From: Sorlinia euscelidii
GTDB lineage: Bacteria > Pseudomonadota > Alphaproteobacteria > Acetobacterales > Acetobacteraceae
DNA length: 64,000 bases
Assembly: GCF_036452155.1 (NCBI RefSeq)
Contig: NZ_JAWJZY010000006.1
Direction: 5' to 3' (one strand)
How positions within the stretch are numbered: position 1 is the first letter of the stretch; each line of letters opens with the position of its first letter. The notes under the pieces are model-generated. The model saw only the letters and a list, made by a program, of their open reading frames with translations, was not told where the DNA came from and ran no database searches. Both the position numbers and the translations under genes were made by a program. Below are positions 35,323 to 45,595 of this stretch, piece after piece.

Positions 35323-37077
35323 TTGCGCCATTTGAGACTCAATTGTCTCTCCTCGGCCGGCGCCCGGGTCATCACATTCATCGTCCTCGCGACGCTGCCG
35401 CTTGCTGCCGTTTCAGCCGTGCTGGCCTGGCACGCTTACCGCACCTCCGTCAATGGTGGCTTTGACCGCAGTCAGGCTGATCTCTTCTTCGCCCGATCCC
35501 TGATCATTGATCAGGTCTATCGTGTGCGCCTCGGGCTGGAGGCGCTCTCCTCCCGCATTGTGACGAATGGCACGGTTCAGCTGCCTGACGTGCATATGCA
35601 GATGCCTTTAGGCACGATGTGCCGCCTTATGTTGCTGGATGAGACGGAAAAGATCATTCACCGCTTCCCGACGCCGGATGAGTCGTCACCGGATTGCGCG
35701 CCGGGGCAACATGTCTTTTCAAGCCATAGCTGGCTGAAAACGCCGGGAGGGGAGGATCCAGCCATCTCGCCTTTTGTCGGCGTGGCGGATCAGAAAGTTT
35801 ATATTAAAGTCACGCTCAGGACGCCTTATCCGCGCGCCAATCAAAGCTTTGGGCGCGGCTTTCTCGTCGGGATCAAATATTTTCCGATTGCGGAAGCTCT
35901 GAATTACAGCCACGCCATTCGCGGAGTAACAGCGCCCAGCTTTGAGGATCTCTGGCTCTACTCGTCCCCGTCATCCGCGCCGCTTCCCCTTGTCTCCGGA
36001 GGTCACGCCCAGACGGCATGGAAACCTTACGCGCTGGCACGCATCGCCCGGGATGCGAGAAAAAAGTTGGAGTTGGATCACTTTCAGGATGCCCGCATAT
36101 CCTACTCATATGTGCCTGTATTTGAGGGACGAAGCCTGGTTGCCACGCGGCACCAGCAACCCAAAGAGGCGCGCGCGCTTGACCTCTTCCTCGCCCGGGT
36201 CGCGTTTATTGCGTTGATGCTGATCATCGAGCTCGCGCTCGTCGCGATCGCCGCTCATTTTTATCTTGTCTCACCGCTTCAGAGACTGGCCCAGTCCGTC
36301 AATGTCTGGCGTCGGACGGGGCATTTCAACCCGAATTTCCCGAGGTCCATCCCGTCGGAAGTCGCCTTCATGCTGCGGGCCTTCCGCCGTGCCACGCGCG
36401 AGTTGGATCGCCATGAGGCGGAGCTGAAACGCGCCATGCGGGAGCAGGATGTCCTGATCAAGGAGATCCATCACCGCGTCAAAAATAATCTGCAGATTGT
36501 GGCCTCGCTGCTGAACCTTCAGGCCAAGCGGATCAGCCAGCCTGAAGCGCGGCGCGAATTTCAGGAGATCCGCGAGCGCGTCCGCGCCTTGGCGACCCTG
36601 CATCGACATCTTTACCCCGATGGTGGGGCGGCCATCCTGCAATTGGAGAATTTCCTCGGTGAGTTGGCGCGACAGCTTTACGCTGTTTATGCGCCCAATC
36701 TGCTGGGCCGTGTGGAGCTTGACCTCAAGCTTGATTCTGTCACGGTCACGGCGGATCAGGCCGTCCCTGTGGCGCTGATCGTGACAGAAGTCATGACAAA
36801 TGCCTTCGCCCATGCCTTCCCGGGGGAACGATCCGGCGCCGTCAAACTCTCCCTCACGCGGGATGAGGAAGTTTGCACCCTGACAATTCAGGATGACGGC
36901 ATTGGCTTTGACCCGCAAAATGTTGAAAAAGAGGGCGGGCGTGAAAAGTTGGGTCTCAAGCTGATCGCGGGCTTCACCAAACAGCTCGGCGGTGAAATGA
37001 CGCTGTCGACTAAGGACGGAACGCAATTTGTCCTGACCTTCATCGTCAAGCCTGTGCGTCGGATGACATTGTCGTAA
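35323..37077 (+). CDS. Membrane sensor histidine kinase, HisKA_2 family (PhyK-like)
   Basis: A 584-residue sensor kinase. The first transmembrane segment is at about residues 15-36; an extracytoplasmic sensor domain fills about 38-288; the second transmembrane segment is at about 292-315, then a HAMP-like linker. The HisKA_2 dimerisation/phosphorylation motif is EIHHRVKNNLQIV (H384), and the HATPase domain has TEVMTNAFAHAF and DDGIGFDP. The TTG start at 35323 is supported by GGGAGG 6 bp upstream. By position it is the likely kinase for PhyR; this is inference. Confidence 0.88.
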   Translation: MRHLRLNCLSSAGARVITFIVLATLPLAAVSAVLAWHAYRTSVNGGFDRSQADLFFARSLIIDQVYRVRLGLEALSSRIVTNGTVQLPDVHMQMPLGTMCRLMLLDETEKIIHRFPTPDESSPDCAPGQHVFSSHSWLKTPGGEDPAISPFVGVADQKVYIKVTLRTPYPRANQSFGRGFLVGIKYFPIAEALNYSHAIRGVTAPSFEDLWLYSSPSSAPLPLVSGGHAQTAWKPYALARIARDARKKLELDHFQDARISYSYVPVFEGRSLVATRHQQPKEARALDLFLARVAFIALMLIIELALVAIAAHFYLVSPLQRLAQSVNVWRRTGHFNPNFPRSIPSEVAFMLRAFRRATRELDRHEAELKRAMREQDVLIKEIHHRVKNNLQIVASLLNLQAKRISQPEARREFQEIRERVRALATLHRHLYPDGGAAILQLENFLGELARQLYAVYAPNLLGRVELDLKLDSVTVTADQAVPVALIVTEVMTNAFAHAFPGERSGAVKLSLTRDEEVCTLTIQDDGIGFDPQNVEKEGGREKLGLKLIAGFTKQLGGEMTLSTKDGTQFVLTFIVKPVRRMTLS

Positions 37078-37171
37078 GCAACCGCGCCAGAGGCTTGAAA
37101 AACGGTAAATTTTTCTTCTTCCGCTTAAAAATGACTATTTTTGCCATGATCAGACGCTTATATGGCGGCAT

Positions 37172-38851
37172 ATGAATCGGGACGACAAAAACCAGGCGAG
37201 GTTGTGGCTTCGGCAGCAGCAACGTCGTGTACGGGCGCAGATTTTGCCCCTGATCATCATGACGTGTGTCGATAGCGTAATTGGCGTCGCGATGGCGGCG
37301 TTGATTGCCTGGGTGATCACGGCGGCAATCGGTGGGATTGATATCCATGTCACATCCTGCGTCATGGCATTTGCGGCGCTGGTGGCGGTGCGCGCGCTTC
37401 TTTCATATTCCCGGGAGATTGTCGCACATCGCTGCGGCGCCCGCGCCCGCCAGAATTTGCGGCACTATGTGATGCGCGCCATCTCAGCTGAAGGGCCCTC
37501 ATTGCTTCGCCGTCTTCACAGCTCTGAAATCTCAGCGATGATCGTCGATCACATTGAGGCCATGGACGGTTACTTCGCGCGTTATCTGCCGATCAAGGCG
37601 TCATGGCTCATGACCCCCGCCATTGTTCTGGGTGCGGTGGCTTATATCAAACCCGCCGCGGCCCTTATCCTGCTGATTTCCGCTTTCATCGCCATGATGG
37701 CGCAGGCCGTGTTCGGCATCTGGACGGGGGTTGAGGCGAGGAAGCAGTTTGTTGCCATGCTCCGTTTACAAACGCGGTTTCTGGACAGGACGCGGGGCAT
37801 CGCAACATTGGTGCTTGCCGGCGCCGTGCCGCATGAGGCCGCTCAGTTACAGATTTCAGGCGATGCGCTCCGCCAGCGGACGATGCGCGTCCTGCGCACG
37901 GCGTTCCTGTCCTCAACAGCGACGGACCTCGCTTCCGTCATCGCGCTGGTCAGTGTGGTGATCGTCCATAATGGGCAGATCCACCACATGCTCGCCCGGC
38001 CCGGTCACTATTCCTACGATATTTTTGCTGTCTTTTTCACAATCATCTGCGTGCCGGAGTTTTACAGTTCTTTCCGCGCCAAAGGGCTGACCTATCAGGA
38101 TGTCGCTCAGGCGGAGGCCGCCGCAGCTGAACTCGCCAGGCTACCCGCGATCGAAGCGCCGTCTGAGGCTTATGCCGCCGAGAGCCCGCAAGCCGTGACG
38201 CTGGGCTTTCATGATGTTTCCTATCGCTGGCAAAGCGATCGGCCCCGCATCATCGAGGCTTTGAGCTTTGAAGTCAGGCCCGGGGAAATCCTGGTAACAG
38301 ATGGGCCTTCCGGGGCTGGCAAATCGACGATCATGGAGTTGATCCTCGGCTTCATCACGCCGGAAGCTGGCAGGATCACTTTCAATGGGACCGATGCTAC
38401 GGAAATTCCCGCTGAGGCGCGGGCACGGATGATGGCCTGGATCGACCAGAAGCCCGTCATTTTCGCGGGCACATTGCGGGACAATATCCTCTTCGCGAAA
38501 CCGGATGCGACGGAGGAGTCGCTCCTTCAGGCTGTCAGAAGCGCGGCTCTGGAGGGCGTGATCCGGCAATTACCGCATGGGCTCGATACATTGATGGGGG
38601 AGGGCGGATATGGTCTTTCAGGCGGGCAGGCGCAACGCGTTGCCATCGCCCGGGCCTTCCTTAAAAATGCCCCGATCCTTCTTCTGGATGAACCAACGGC
38701 CCATCTCGACCCGGAAAGTGAGCAGGAAATCATCGCTGCCATCGCCGCCCTCGCGGTCGGGAAGACGGTGATCCTCGCCAGCCATGCGGAAAAAGTGCGC
38801 GCCCTGGCAACGCAGAAACTGACGATCGGGCGCGGACGGGCAACATCATGA
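37172..38851 (+). CDS. cydD: Thiol reductant ABC exporter subunit CydD
   Basis: A 559-residue half transporter with six N-terminal transmembrane helices and an ATP-binding domain: Walker A DGPSGAGKSTIMELI, signature LSGGQAQRVAIARAF, Walker B ILLLDEPTAHLD. The CydDC heterodimer exports cysteine and glutathione to the periplasm and is needed for cytochrome bd assembly. CydC begins 4 bp inside its end, so the pair is translationally coupled. Confidence 0.93.
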   Translation: MNRDDKNQARLWLRQQQRRVRAQILPLIIMTCVDSVIGVAMAALIAWVITAAIGGIDIHVTSCVMAFAALVAVRALLSYSREIVAHRCGARARQNLRHYVMRAISAEGPSLLRRLHSSEISAMIVDHIEAMDGYFARYLPIKASWLMTPAIVLGAVAYIKPAAALILLISAFIAMMAQAVFGIWTGVEARKQFVAMLRLQTRFLDRTRGIATLVLAGAVPHEAAQLQISGDALRQRTMRVLRTAFLSSTATDLASVIALVSVVIVHNGQIHHMLARPGHYSYDIFAVFFTIICVPEFYSSFRAKGLTYQDVAQAEAAAAELARLPAIEAPSEAYAAESPQAVTLGFHDVSYRWQSDRPRIIEALSFEVRPGEILVTDGPSGAGKSTIMELILGFITPEAGRITFNGTDATEIPAEARARMMAWIDQKPVIFAGTLRDNILFAKPDATEESLLQAVRSAALEGVIRQLPHGLDTLMGEGGYGLSGGQAQRVAIARAFLKNAPILLLDEPTAHLDPESEQEIIAAIAALAVGKTVILASHAEKVRALATQKLTIGRGRATS

Positions 38852-40538
38852 TGCAGGAAAACGTAACGCACCTGGAACAACCGGCCAGGGAAACGTTGAG
38901 CGTCTTCAGGCCGATCCTGCGCGTCTGGCAGCCCTATAAATGGCGTCTTATTTTCGGCGTGATATTGGCAATCTTTTCCGCCCTTATCGGCCTGACCCTG
39001 ATGGGAAGCGCCGCTGCCCGTGTCGGTGTCGTCGGCGCAACGGCGATTGTGAGTCTCCTGACCCTCCGACTCCTGGGCGCGGGGCGTGTCATTCTCCGTT
39101 ATTTTGAGCGCCTCTGCGCGCATGACGCGATGTTCAGGGCGCTGACCGCGACGCGGGTCTGGTTTTTCCGCCATCTTGCACGGGTTTCTGACCACGGGAT
39201 GGGCTTTATGCGCAGCGGGGATATGCTCTCCCGGCTGGTCCATGATGTTGACGCGTTGGACGCGATCTATTTGCGGCTGATCACGCCTTTCTGTGCGGCG
39301 ATTGTGACAATTCTGGCCATCATCTTTTTTGCCGGGGCTTTAAGCTTCACTCTTGCCGTGACATTGGGCCTTGTCGCCTTGGGCATGGTTGTTGGCCTGC
39401 CTGTATTATCCGCTCTGTGGACGTCGCGTTCCGGGGGGACGTGTTACGGGCACAGGGGCAATTGCGCTCTTCCGGGCTTGATTTTGCGATCGGGCTGCGG
39501 GAAGCCCAGATTTACGGTGCCCAATCCTTACTGGCGGGGCGGGTACAGCAGGCGGCGTCGCATCTGATCAAGGCTGAAGCCATGCAGGCTCGCCGTCAGG
39601 CCGCATCCGGGATGATGTCGTATCTCCTGGGCCAGGCTATGGTCGCACTTTGCCTCATTGGGGTCGGGTCCTGTATGGCTCATGGCAGCAGACTGACGGG
39701 TTTCGTCGCCTTGATCTTCATCCTCATCGCTGGATTGGAACTGCTCCAGGGTTTCGCCCGAACGGGCGTTCTGCTCGGCAAGTTGCGTCATGCGGCGGCG
39801 CGGGTGACGGTTTTCGTGACGCAGAAACAGGCGCAGCTTCATGGACGGAGGAACATCGACCCCGATTTTGGCGAAATCCGCTTTGACCATGTCGATTTTA
39901 CGTGGCACGCGGAAAGACCGCCGGTTTTGCGTGATTGCGACCTCGTAATAGGACGAGGCCAACATATTGCCATAATCGGTCCTTCAGGTGCCGGTAAATC
40001 AAGTCTTGTTTCCCTGCTTCTCAAAGTCGTCTCGCCGACACGTGGGCGCCTGATGATCGATGATCACGGCTACGAGGAGTTTGACACGAAGGCGCTGCGT
40101 CGCCAGGTCGCCTGGCTATCGCAGACGACACATATTTTTACGGACACGATCAGAAATAATCTCTGCCTCGACGGTCTCGCGCATTCGGACGATAAACTCT
40201 GGCGTGTCTTGACGCAGGCGGGCCTGGCGGACACTGTCAAAGCCCTGCCGGAGGGACTCGATGACTGGGTGGGTGAGGGCGGACGGACTTTATCCGGTGG
40301 AGAGGGGCGTCGCCTTGCTCTGGCGCGCATCCTCCTCTCTGACGCGCCGATCGTCCTGCTGGATGAACCAACAGCGGGTCTTGACGCTGAAACAGAGCAA
40401 CAGTTCTTCCGCACGCTGAATGACGTTACGGCAGGGCGGACACTCATCATGGTGCTTCATCGCCTGACAGGTGTCGAAAAGCTTGATTCGGTGTGGAAAC
40501 TGAGTGATGGTCAATTATCGGCGATTTCGACCTTCTGA
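38848..40538 (+). CDS. cydC: Thiol reductant ABC exporter subunit CydC, frameshifted as read
   Basis: The partner of CydD. The transmembrane part up to LSALWTSRSGG reads in one frame; the rest, from DVLRAQGQLRSSGLDFAIG to the C-terminus, reads in another. They join if one G is added to the 6-G run at 39433-39438, giving 563 residues, the CydC length. The ATPase domain is complete: IIGPSGAGKSSLVSLL, TLSGGEGRRLALARIL and IVLLDEPTAGLDAE. An in-frame ATG at 39417 gives the second half an apparent start, but it is internal. Confidence 0.92.
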
Positions 40539-40622
40539 GGATCATTGAGGGCGAAGCTGATGATTCCATCCGCTCCATCGCAGGCGGTGAATCGCATCGC
40601 CCCAAGCAAAGGAAGACAATAA

Positions 40623-41009
40623 ATGCGCGCTTATCTTCGCCAAATGCCGTTTGTTGCTGTTCTCGGCCTCGCTGCCTGTCAAAGCGGGTCGGATCGCGAC
40701 CGTTATCCGGTATTTTTTGCGCCGAGATCGGTGAAATTATCGAGCACGGCCGACGCCGTTATTGCGCGTGCCGCAAGTGATGCCATCAAGGAACATGCGC
40801 GCAAAGTCGCCGTCATCGGCCATGCCGAAGCCGGGCGCAACCTGTCAGCGGATGAGCTCCTGGCGATGAAACGCGCCGCAAATGTCGCTGAAGCCCTCGC
40901 ACGTCAAGGTGTTGATGCGCGGATCATCCAGCAGAAATCCCGCGCCCCACGCAATGCGAAGAACGCCGTTGTGGCGTCACGGACCGTCACGATCGAGATC
41001 GACCCCTGA
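40623..41009 (+). CDS. OmpA-like lipoprotein
   Basis: A 128-residue protein with a short lipoprotein signal (MPFVAVLGLAAC, lipobox LAAC) and lipidation at the cysteine. The mature part has an OmpA-like peptidoglycan-binding fold pattern: PVFFAPRSVKLSSTADAVI, then VAVIGHAEAGRNLSADELLAMKRAANVAEAL, and EIDP at the end. It is a shortened OmpA C-terminal domain without a transmembrane barrel. An AAGGAAG ribosome binding site is upstream. Location would be the outer membrane inner leaflet; function is inferred from the fold. Confidence 0.8.
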   Translation: MRAYLRQMPFVAVLGLAACQSGSDRDRYPVFFAPRSVKLSSTADAVIARAASDAIKEHARKVAVIGHAEAGRNLSADELLAMKRAANVAEALARQGVDARIIQQKSRAPRNAKNAVVASRTVTIEIDP

Positions 41010-41065
41010 AGCAGGCGGCATCGTGCGCGATGCGCATCGACGCCATTTAAGGCGGGGTCAAGTTC

Positions 41066-42925
41066 ATGGACGATGAAAAACGCCATGACCCCTATGGCGT
41101 GCTTGAGAGCGTTTTCGGTTATAACAGTTTCCGAGGGTTGCAGGAGGAGGTTGTCTCTGCCGCCATGCAGGGGCAGGATCTCCTCGTCGTCATGCCGACA
41201 GGCAGCGGCAAAAGCCTGTGCTATCAATTGCCGATATTGTGCCGGGAGGGGATGGGACTTGTCGTTTCCCCGCTGATCGCTTTGATGAATGATCAGGTGG
41301 CGGCGATGCGACAACTCGGCATCGAGGCGGCGGCGCTGCATTCCGAGTTGGAGGCGGATGAGCTGGGGAAATTGCGGGACCAGCTTCGACGCGACGAAAT
41401 CAAAATCCTTTATATCTCGCCGGAGCGCCTTCTGGCCCCCGGTGTGGCGTCATGGCTCGGCAGACGTCAGATTTCCCTCATCGCGATTGATGAGGCCCAT
41501 TGCGTCTCCGTCTGGGGTCATGATTTTCGGCCGGATTACCGGGAGCTCGCGCGCTTGCCGGGCTATTTCCCCGGCGTGCCGCGCCTCGCTCTCACCGCGA
41601 CGGCGGACCCGAATTCCCAGAAGGACATTCTCGCATCTCTCGACATGCGTGACGCGCGTGAATTTGTTTCGAGCTTCCATCGCCCCAATCTTCACCTCGC
41701 GGCGCGCCCTAAAAACGCTGAGATCGCCGACCTGCTCGCCATCCTCAAGGCTCATGAGAAACATGCGAGTATCGTCTATTGCGGCACGCGGAATAAGACG
41801 GAAGCAATCGCAGAAAAGCTTCAAAAACAAGGTTTTGTTGCGTTACCTTTCCATGCGGGTTTATCATCTCAGGAGAAGCGCGCCGTTTTGACGCGTTTCA
41901 GAAGCGGGGAGCCTCTGGTTGTCGTCGCCACAATTGCCTTCGGCATGGGCATTGATCGGCCCGATGTGCGCTGTGTCGTGCATCTTGATATGCCAGCATC
42001 GCCGGAGGCCTATTACCAACAGATCGGTCGCGCCGGGCGTGATGGGGAGCGTTCTCAAACCTACCTGCTTTACGGCATGGAGGATATTGCACGCGCGCGA
42101 TATTGGCTTGAGCAGTCCGCTGCGCCGGAAGAAGCCCGTTCAATCGCGCGGAACCGCCTGGATGCGATGATCGCCTTTGCAGAGACAACGAAATGCCGCA
42201 CCCAGCAATTACTCGCCTGTTTCGGCGAGGATTTTGAGGGAAATTGCGGGCACTGCGATAATTGTCAGCGGCCGCTCAAGCTTTTCGATGCGTCTATCCC
42301 CGTGCAGAAAGCGCTTTCCGCCATTTATCGTATGGGACAGCGCTTCGGCACGACGCAGGTCGTGTCCGTTTTGCGGGGGCGCTTGACCACCGCCGTTGCA
42401 GCCCATGCGCATCAGCACCTGACAGTGTTTGGCACGGGGAAGGATGAGACCGAGAAATGGTGGCGCAGCCTTCTGCGCCAGCTCGTCGCGCATAATATTA
42501 TCATGCTGGATGGTGAGCATAAGGTCCTGAAGCTGAACGGCCATGAAGTGCGGCCCATATTGCGTGGTGAGCGTGCTGTCATGCTGAAGGATGAGCGGGA
42601 CCTTCATAAAGCCGCCAGCCGTGCCGCCATGTCAGAGCGCGTCCTGACGGAGCTGACGGTCGCGGAAGAGGATGCGCCGATTTTTGAAGCGCTGCGCAGT
42701 TTACGCAAAGAGGAGGCGCGACGTCAGAACATCCCGCCATACCTCGTTTTTCATGACAGCGTCATCGCGGCGCTTTGCGCAGAAAAGCCACCTGATTTAT
42801 CGGCGCTCGAGCACATCAGGGGGTTGGGGAATAATAAAATTGCGCGTTACGGCCAGCAGATCCTGGATATTCTGCGTGCGCAAGGGCGCGCTCTTCCACG
42901 AGAGCTGGAAGCCGAGGCGGGCTAG
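41066..42925 (+). CDS. recQ: ATP-dependent DNA helicase RecQ
   Basis: A 619-residue 3'-5' helicase. Walker A is MPTGSGKSLCYQLP, Walker B is IAIDEAHCVSVWGHDFRPDY, and the RecQ zinc domain cysteines appear in TKCRTQQLLACFGEDFEGNC and GHCDNC. The winged helix (RQC) follows, and an HRDC domain closes the protein (from about residue 535, APIFEALRSLRKEEAR). All standard parts are present. Confidence 0.96.
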   Translation: MDDEKRHDPYGVLESVFGYNSFRGLQEEVVSAAMQGQDLLVVMPTGSGKSLCYQLPILCREGMGLVVSPLIALMNDQVAAMRQLGIEAAALHSELEADELGKLRDQLRRDEIKILYISPERLLAPGVASWLGRRQISLIAIDEAHCVSVWGHDFRPDYRELARLPGYFPGVPRLALTATADPNSQKDILASLDMRDAREFVSSFHRPNLHLAARPKNAEIADLLAILKAHEKHASIVYCGTRNKTEAIAEKLQKQGFVALPFHAGLSSQEKRAVLTRFRSGEPLVVVATIAFGMGIDRPDVRCVVHLDMPASPEAYYQQIGRAGRDGERSQTYLLYGMEDIARARYWLEQSAAPEEARSIARNRLDAMIAFAETTKCRTQQLLACFGEDFEGNCGHCDNCQRPLKLFDASIPVQKALSAIYRMGQRFGTTQVVSVLRGRLTTAVAAHAHQHLTVFGTGKDETEKWWRSLLRQLVAHNIIMLDGEHKVLKLNGHEVRPILRGERAVMLKDERDLHKAASRAAMSERVLTELTVAEEDAPIFEALRSLRKEEARRQNIPPYLVFHDSVIAALCAEKPPDLSALEHIRGLGNNKIARYGQQILDILRAQGRALPRELEAEAG

Positions 42926-42933
42926 GCGTCGGC

Positions 42934-43428
42934 TTAAAACCCTTTATCATTCATATTCAGCACAACATGTTTTTTCCCGCCCGTCAGAAAGCTGAAATCC
43001 AGCGTGACCTGACGCGGCGCGCCGTTTTCCGGCCGGAAGCCGCGGCAGATGAAGTGATACCCCCCTCGGGGAAAGACGAGGGTCATTTTACGTGGGATCG
43101 TGAAATGCGTGAACATTTCTGCCGCCTGCTCCGTGTCATCCTGGTCAAAATTGACCCCATATATGGATGGGCAGGAAGTCGAGCGTATCCCGGTGATGAG
43201 AAACGCGTCCTTTCCCTCATTCGTGATTTCCAGATAAATATTGATGACTTCCGGATTTTGGCGTGAAAGTCGCATCCATCCACGAATATTCAGGTCGCGA
43301 GCCGCGTTGAGATTGCCGGATGCGGCATTGTCATTCCCGTCATCCATATTATCCGCGTAGCAGGGCGTTGAAATCATCAGGAACACATAAAGAAGCGTGC
43401 TGACGATAATATGAGACCATGTGCGCAT
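42934..43428 (-). CDS. Periplasmic PCu(A)C-like protein with altered copper site
   Basis: A 164-residue secreted protein from the ATG at 43428 (AAGG upstream), with a Sec signal ending TPCYADN. The mature part has the PCuAC cupredoxin-like pattern: RGWMRLSRQNPEV, INIYLEITNEGKDAFLITGI, and FPRGGYHFICRGFRP near the end. The copper-binding His-X-Met of the family (GGYHLM) is HFI here, so at least one ligand methionine is missing and copper delivery is doubtful. Convergent with recQ and divergent from nrdR. Confidence 0.7.
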   Translation of the reverse strand: MRTWSHIIVSTLLYVFLMISTPCYADNMDDGNDNAASGNLNAARDLNIRGWMRLSRQNPEVINIYLEITNEGKDAFLITGIRSTSCPSIYGVNFDQDDTEQAAEMFTHFTIPRKMTLVFPRGGYHFICRGFRPENGAPRQVTLDFSFLTGGKKHVVLNMNDKGF

Positions 43429-43604
43429 CGTGATGCCTTGAGCCTTTTCCGAAATAAAATGACGGTCGAAGCGTAAAAAAACGCCTGTCCGGACCCGTCT
43501 GAATAAAATCATAAGGTCGAAACGGTGTGACCGGTTTAAAACGCGTGCAAAAGCGGCTGCATGACCGCATAATATTACCCCCATCACAGGTACGAGGACC
43601 GGCA

Positions 43605-44114
43605 ATGCGCTGCCCATTCTGCGGTCACATGGATACCCAGGTTAAAGATAGTCGGCCTGCGGATGATGGTGCCTCCATCAGGCGGCGGCGTATCTGCCCG
43701 TCCTGCACCAATCGCTTCACCACGGTTGAACGTTTTCAATTGCGGGAACTGGTCGTTGTTAAAAACGACAAACGCCGCGTTCCGTTTGATCGCGACAAGC
43801 TCAGCAAATCCATTCGCGTCGCCCTGCGTAAGCGCCCCGTCGATGAGGAGCAGCAGGAGCGCCTGGTGAATAAGGTCGTGCGTCAGCTTGAGGCGATGGG
43901 GGAGGGTGAGGTCTCCTCCTCTCAGATTGGTGAGGCGGCGATGAATGCCCTCAAGACTGTTGATGAGGTGGCGTTCGTGCGGTTTGCGAGCGTCTATCTT
44001 GATTTCCGGGAGTTGGAAGCGTTTTCAAAACTGTTGACGGTCATGCAGCAAAAGACGTTTAAGGAGCCCGAACTTATGGATTCCGAAACAGATCGACCAA
44101 AGGATCAGGATTAA
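43605..44114 (+). CDS. nrdR: Transcriptional repressor NrdR
   Basis: A 169-residue regulator of ribonucleotide reductase genes. The N-terminal zinc ribbon is MRCPFCGHMDTQVKDSRP with CPSCTNRFTT; the ATP-cone domain follows with LVVVKNDKRRVPFDRDKL. The frame is open upstream to 43527, but the conserved start is MRCPFCG at 43605. First gene of a nrdR-nusB-thiL run. Confidence 0.94.
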   Translation: MRCPFCGHMDTQVKDSRPADDGASIRRRRICPSCTNRFTTVERFQLRELVVVKNDKRRVPFDRDKLSKSIRVALRKRPVDEEQQERLVNKVVRQLEAMGEGEVSSSQIGEAAMNALKTVDEVAFVRFASVYLDFRELEAFSKLLTVMQQKTFKEPELMDSETDRPKDQD

Positions 44115-44618
44115 ATGACTGGCGCGTCCGCCCCAGAACCAACAAGATCACGCACGATCGCCCGCGTGGCCGCCATTCAGGCACTTTATCAATGTGAGCA
44201 AAATGGTGAGCGCGCCGAACTTGTTATTACGCAATTCACCGATCATCGCCTTTCAATGCGTGAAACGGGCTCATTTGAGGACGGTCAGGTCCCGATGGCT
44301 GATCGCAAATTATTTGAGAGCATCGTGCGCGGCGTCGTCAAAGAGGATGCGCGATTTGACGCATTGATCACTGGCGCCCTGCCGCCGACCTGGCCGCTCA
44401 CGCGATTGGACCCGGTTCTGCGTTGTTTGATGCGCGCTGGCACTTACGAGATCTGCACCGGGGTGCCGATCCGGATCGTCATTAACGAGTATCTCGATGT
44501 AGCGCATGGGTTCTTCTCGGGGGATGAGCCAAAACTCGTGCATGGTGTGCTGGACGCGATCGGCCGCACTCAGGGAAGTGACTCTCAGGAGTCGGAGGGC
44601 GCCCCCCTGGCATCATGA
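44115..44618 (+). CDS. nusB: Transcription antitermination factor NusB
   Basis: A 167-residue RNA-binding protein that joins NusE to form the boxA antitermination complex on rRNA operons. The N-terminal ARVAAIQALYQCEQNG, central RLDPVLRCLMRAGTYE and C-terminal PIRIVINEYLDVAHGFF motifs are diagnostic. Its start directly abuts the nrdR stop, and it overlaps thiL by 4 bp. Confidence 0.95.
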   Translation: MTGASAPEPTRSRTIARVAAIQALYQCEQNGERAELVITQFTDHRLSMRETGSFEDGQVPMADRKLFESIVRGVVKEDARFDALITGALPPTWPLTRLDPVLRCLMRAGTYEICTGVPIRIVINEYLDVAHGFFSGDEPKLVHGVLDAIGRTQGSDSQESEGAPLAS

Positions 44619-45595
44619 TGACCGAGAAAGACGATCATCCAGGCGGTGAGTTTGACTTGATCGCAAGGTATTTCACGTCACTGGCCGGACCAGGCGCCTA
44701 CGGGCTCGCAGATGATGCGGCCTGTCTCACCCCGGCTTCAGACGGGAAAAGACAGGTCATTTCGACGGATACAATCGTCGAAAATGTCCATTTCCTGCCG
44801 GATGATCCGCCCGACCTTATTGCGCGCAAGGCATTGCGCGTTAATATCTCCGACTGTGCGGCGATGGGCGCGCGTCCTGTTTCATATCTGCTTAACCTGA
44901 CCCTGCCGCCTCAACGCGGAAAAATGTTTCTTGAAAAATTTTCCGCGGGTCTCGCAGCGGATCAACGGGCCTATAATCTCAACCTGATCGGCGGCGACAC
45001 CACGCGAACAAATGGTCCTCTCGTTATTTCAGTGACGATGATCGGGGAAGTGCCTGCCGACCATCTCCTGACGCGGGGTGGCGCACGCCCGGGCGATGCC
45101 ATCTGGGTAACGGGCGCGATCGGAAGCTCCTGGTTGGGCCTTCAGGCGCTGACCGGCAAAATCGATCACCTTGATGACGTTTTTGCGGCGCGTTACCGCT
45201 GCCCCGAGCCGCGCCCGCATGTGATCCCTCCCGGCGTAGCGACTTCCTGCCTCGATATTTCAGACGGCCTCATTCAGGATGCCGGCCATATCGCTTCGCA
45301 AAGCCAGGTCATCATGGCGCTTTCAGCGGCGGATATTCCCCTTCCCGGAAAACTTCCTCCCCCATTGCAGCGAAAATATTTTGAGGCGCTTGTGACGGGG
45401 GGGGATGATTATGAACTGCTTTTCACCGCCCCTGAAACCGCCACCGCCACCGCCACGATCCTCGACGCATCGCAGCGCGCCGCTGTGCCGATCACCCGCA
45501 TCGGGACCGTCAAACCCGGTCCCGCGGCGACGCAATTGCTCGATGAGATGGGCGCGCCCTACCAGCTGACCCGAGGCGGCTGGCAGCATTTCTAA
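44615..45595 (+). CDS. thiL: Thiamine-monophosphate kinase
   Basis: A 326-residue ATP-dependent kinase forming thiamine diphosphate. The N-terminal EFDLIARYF, the DDAACLTP metal site, STDTIVENVHF, NISDCAAMGARPVSYL and GGDTTRTNGPLV follow the PurM-like fold order. An intact 8-G run lies near 45397 in VTGGDDYELLF, another control for the frameshift pattern. Convergent with the GNAT gene by a 4 bp overlap. Confidence 0.95.
   Translation: MMTEKDDHPGGEFDLIARYFTSLAGPGAYGLADDAACLTPASDGKRQVISTDTIVENVHFLPDDPPDLIARKALRVNISDCAAMGARPVSYLLNLTLPPQRGKMFLEKFSAGLAADQRAYNLNLIGGDTTRTNGPLVISVTMIGEVPADHLLTRGGARPGDAIWVTGAIGSSWLGLQALTGKIDHLDDVFAARYRCPEPRPHVIPPGVATSCLDISDGLIQDAGHIASQSQVIMALSAADIPLPGKLPPPLQRKYFEALVTGGDDYELLFTAPETATATATILDASQRAAVPITRIGTVKPGPAATQLLDEMGAPYQLTRGGWQHF

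Noticed and set aside
36271..37026. Open frame of 251 codons antisense to the histidine kinase gene
   Set aside because: Antisense to the highly conserved kinase core; no start or domain support.
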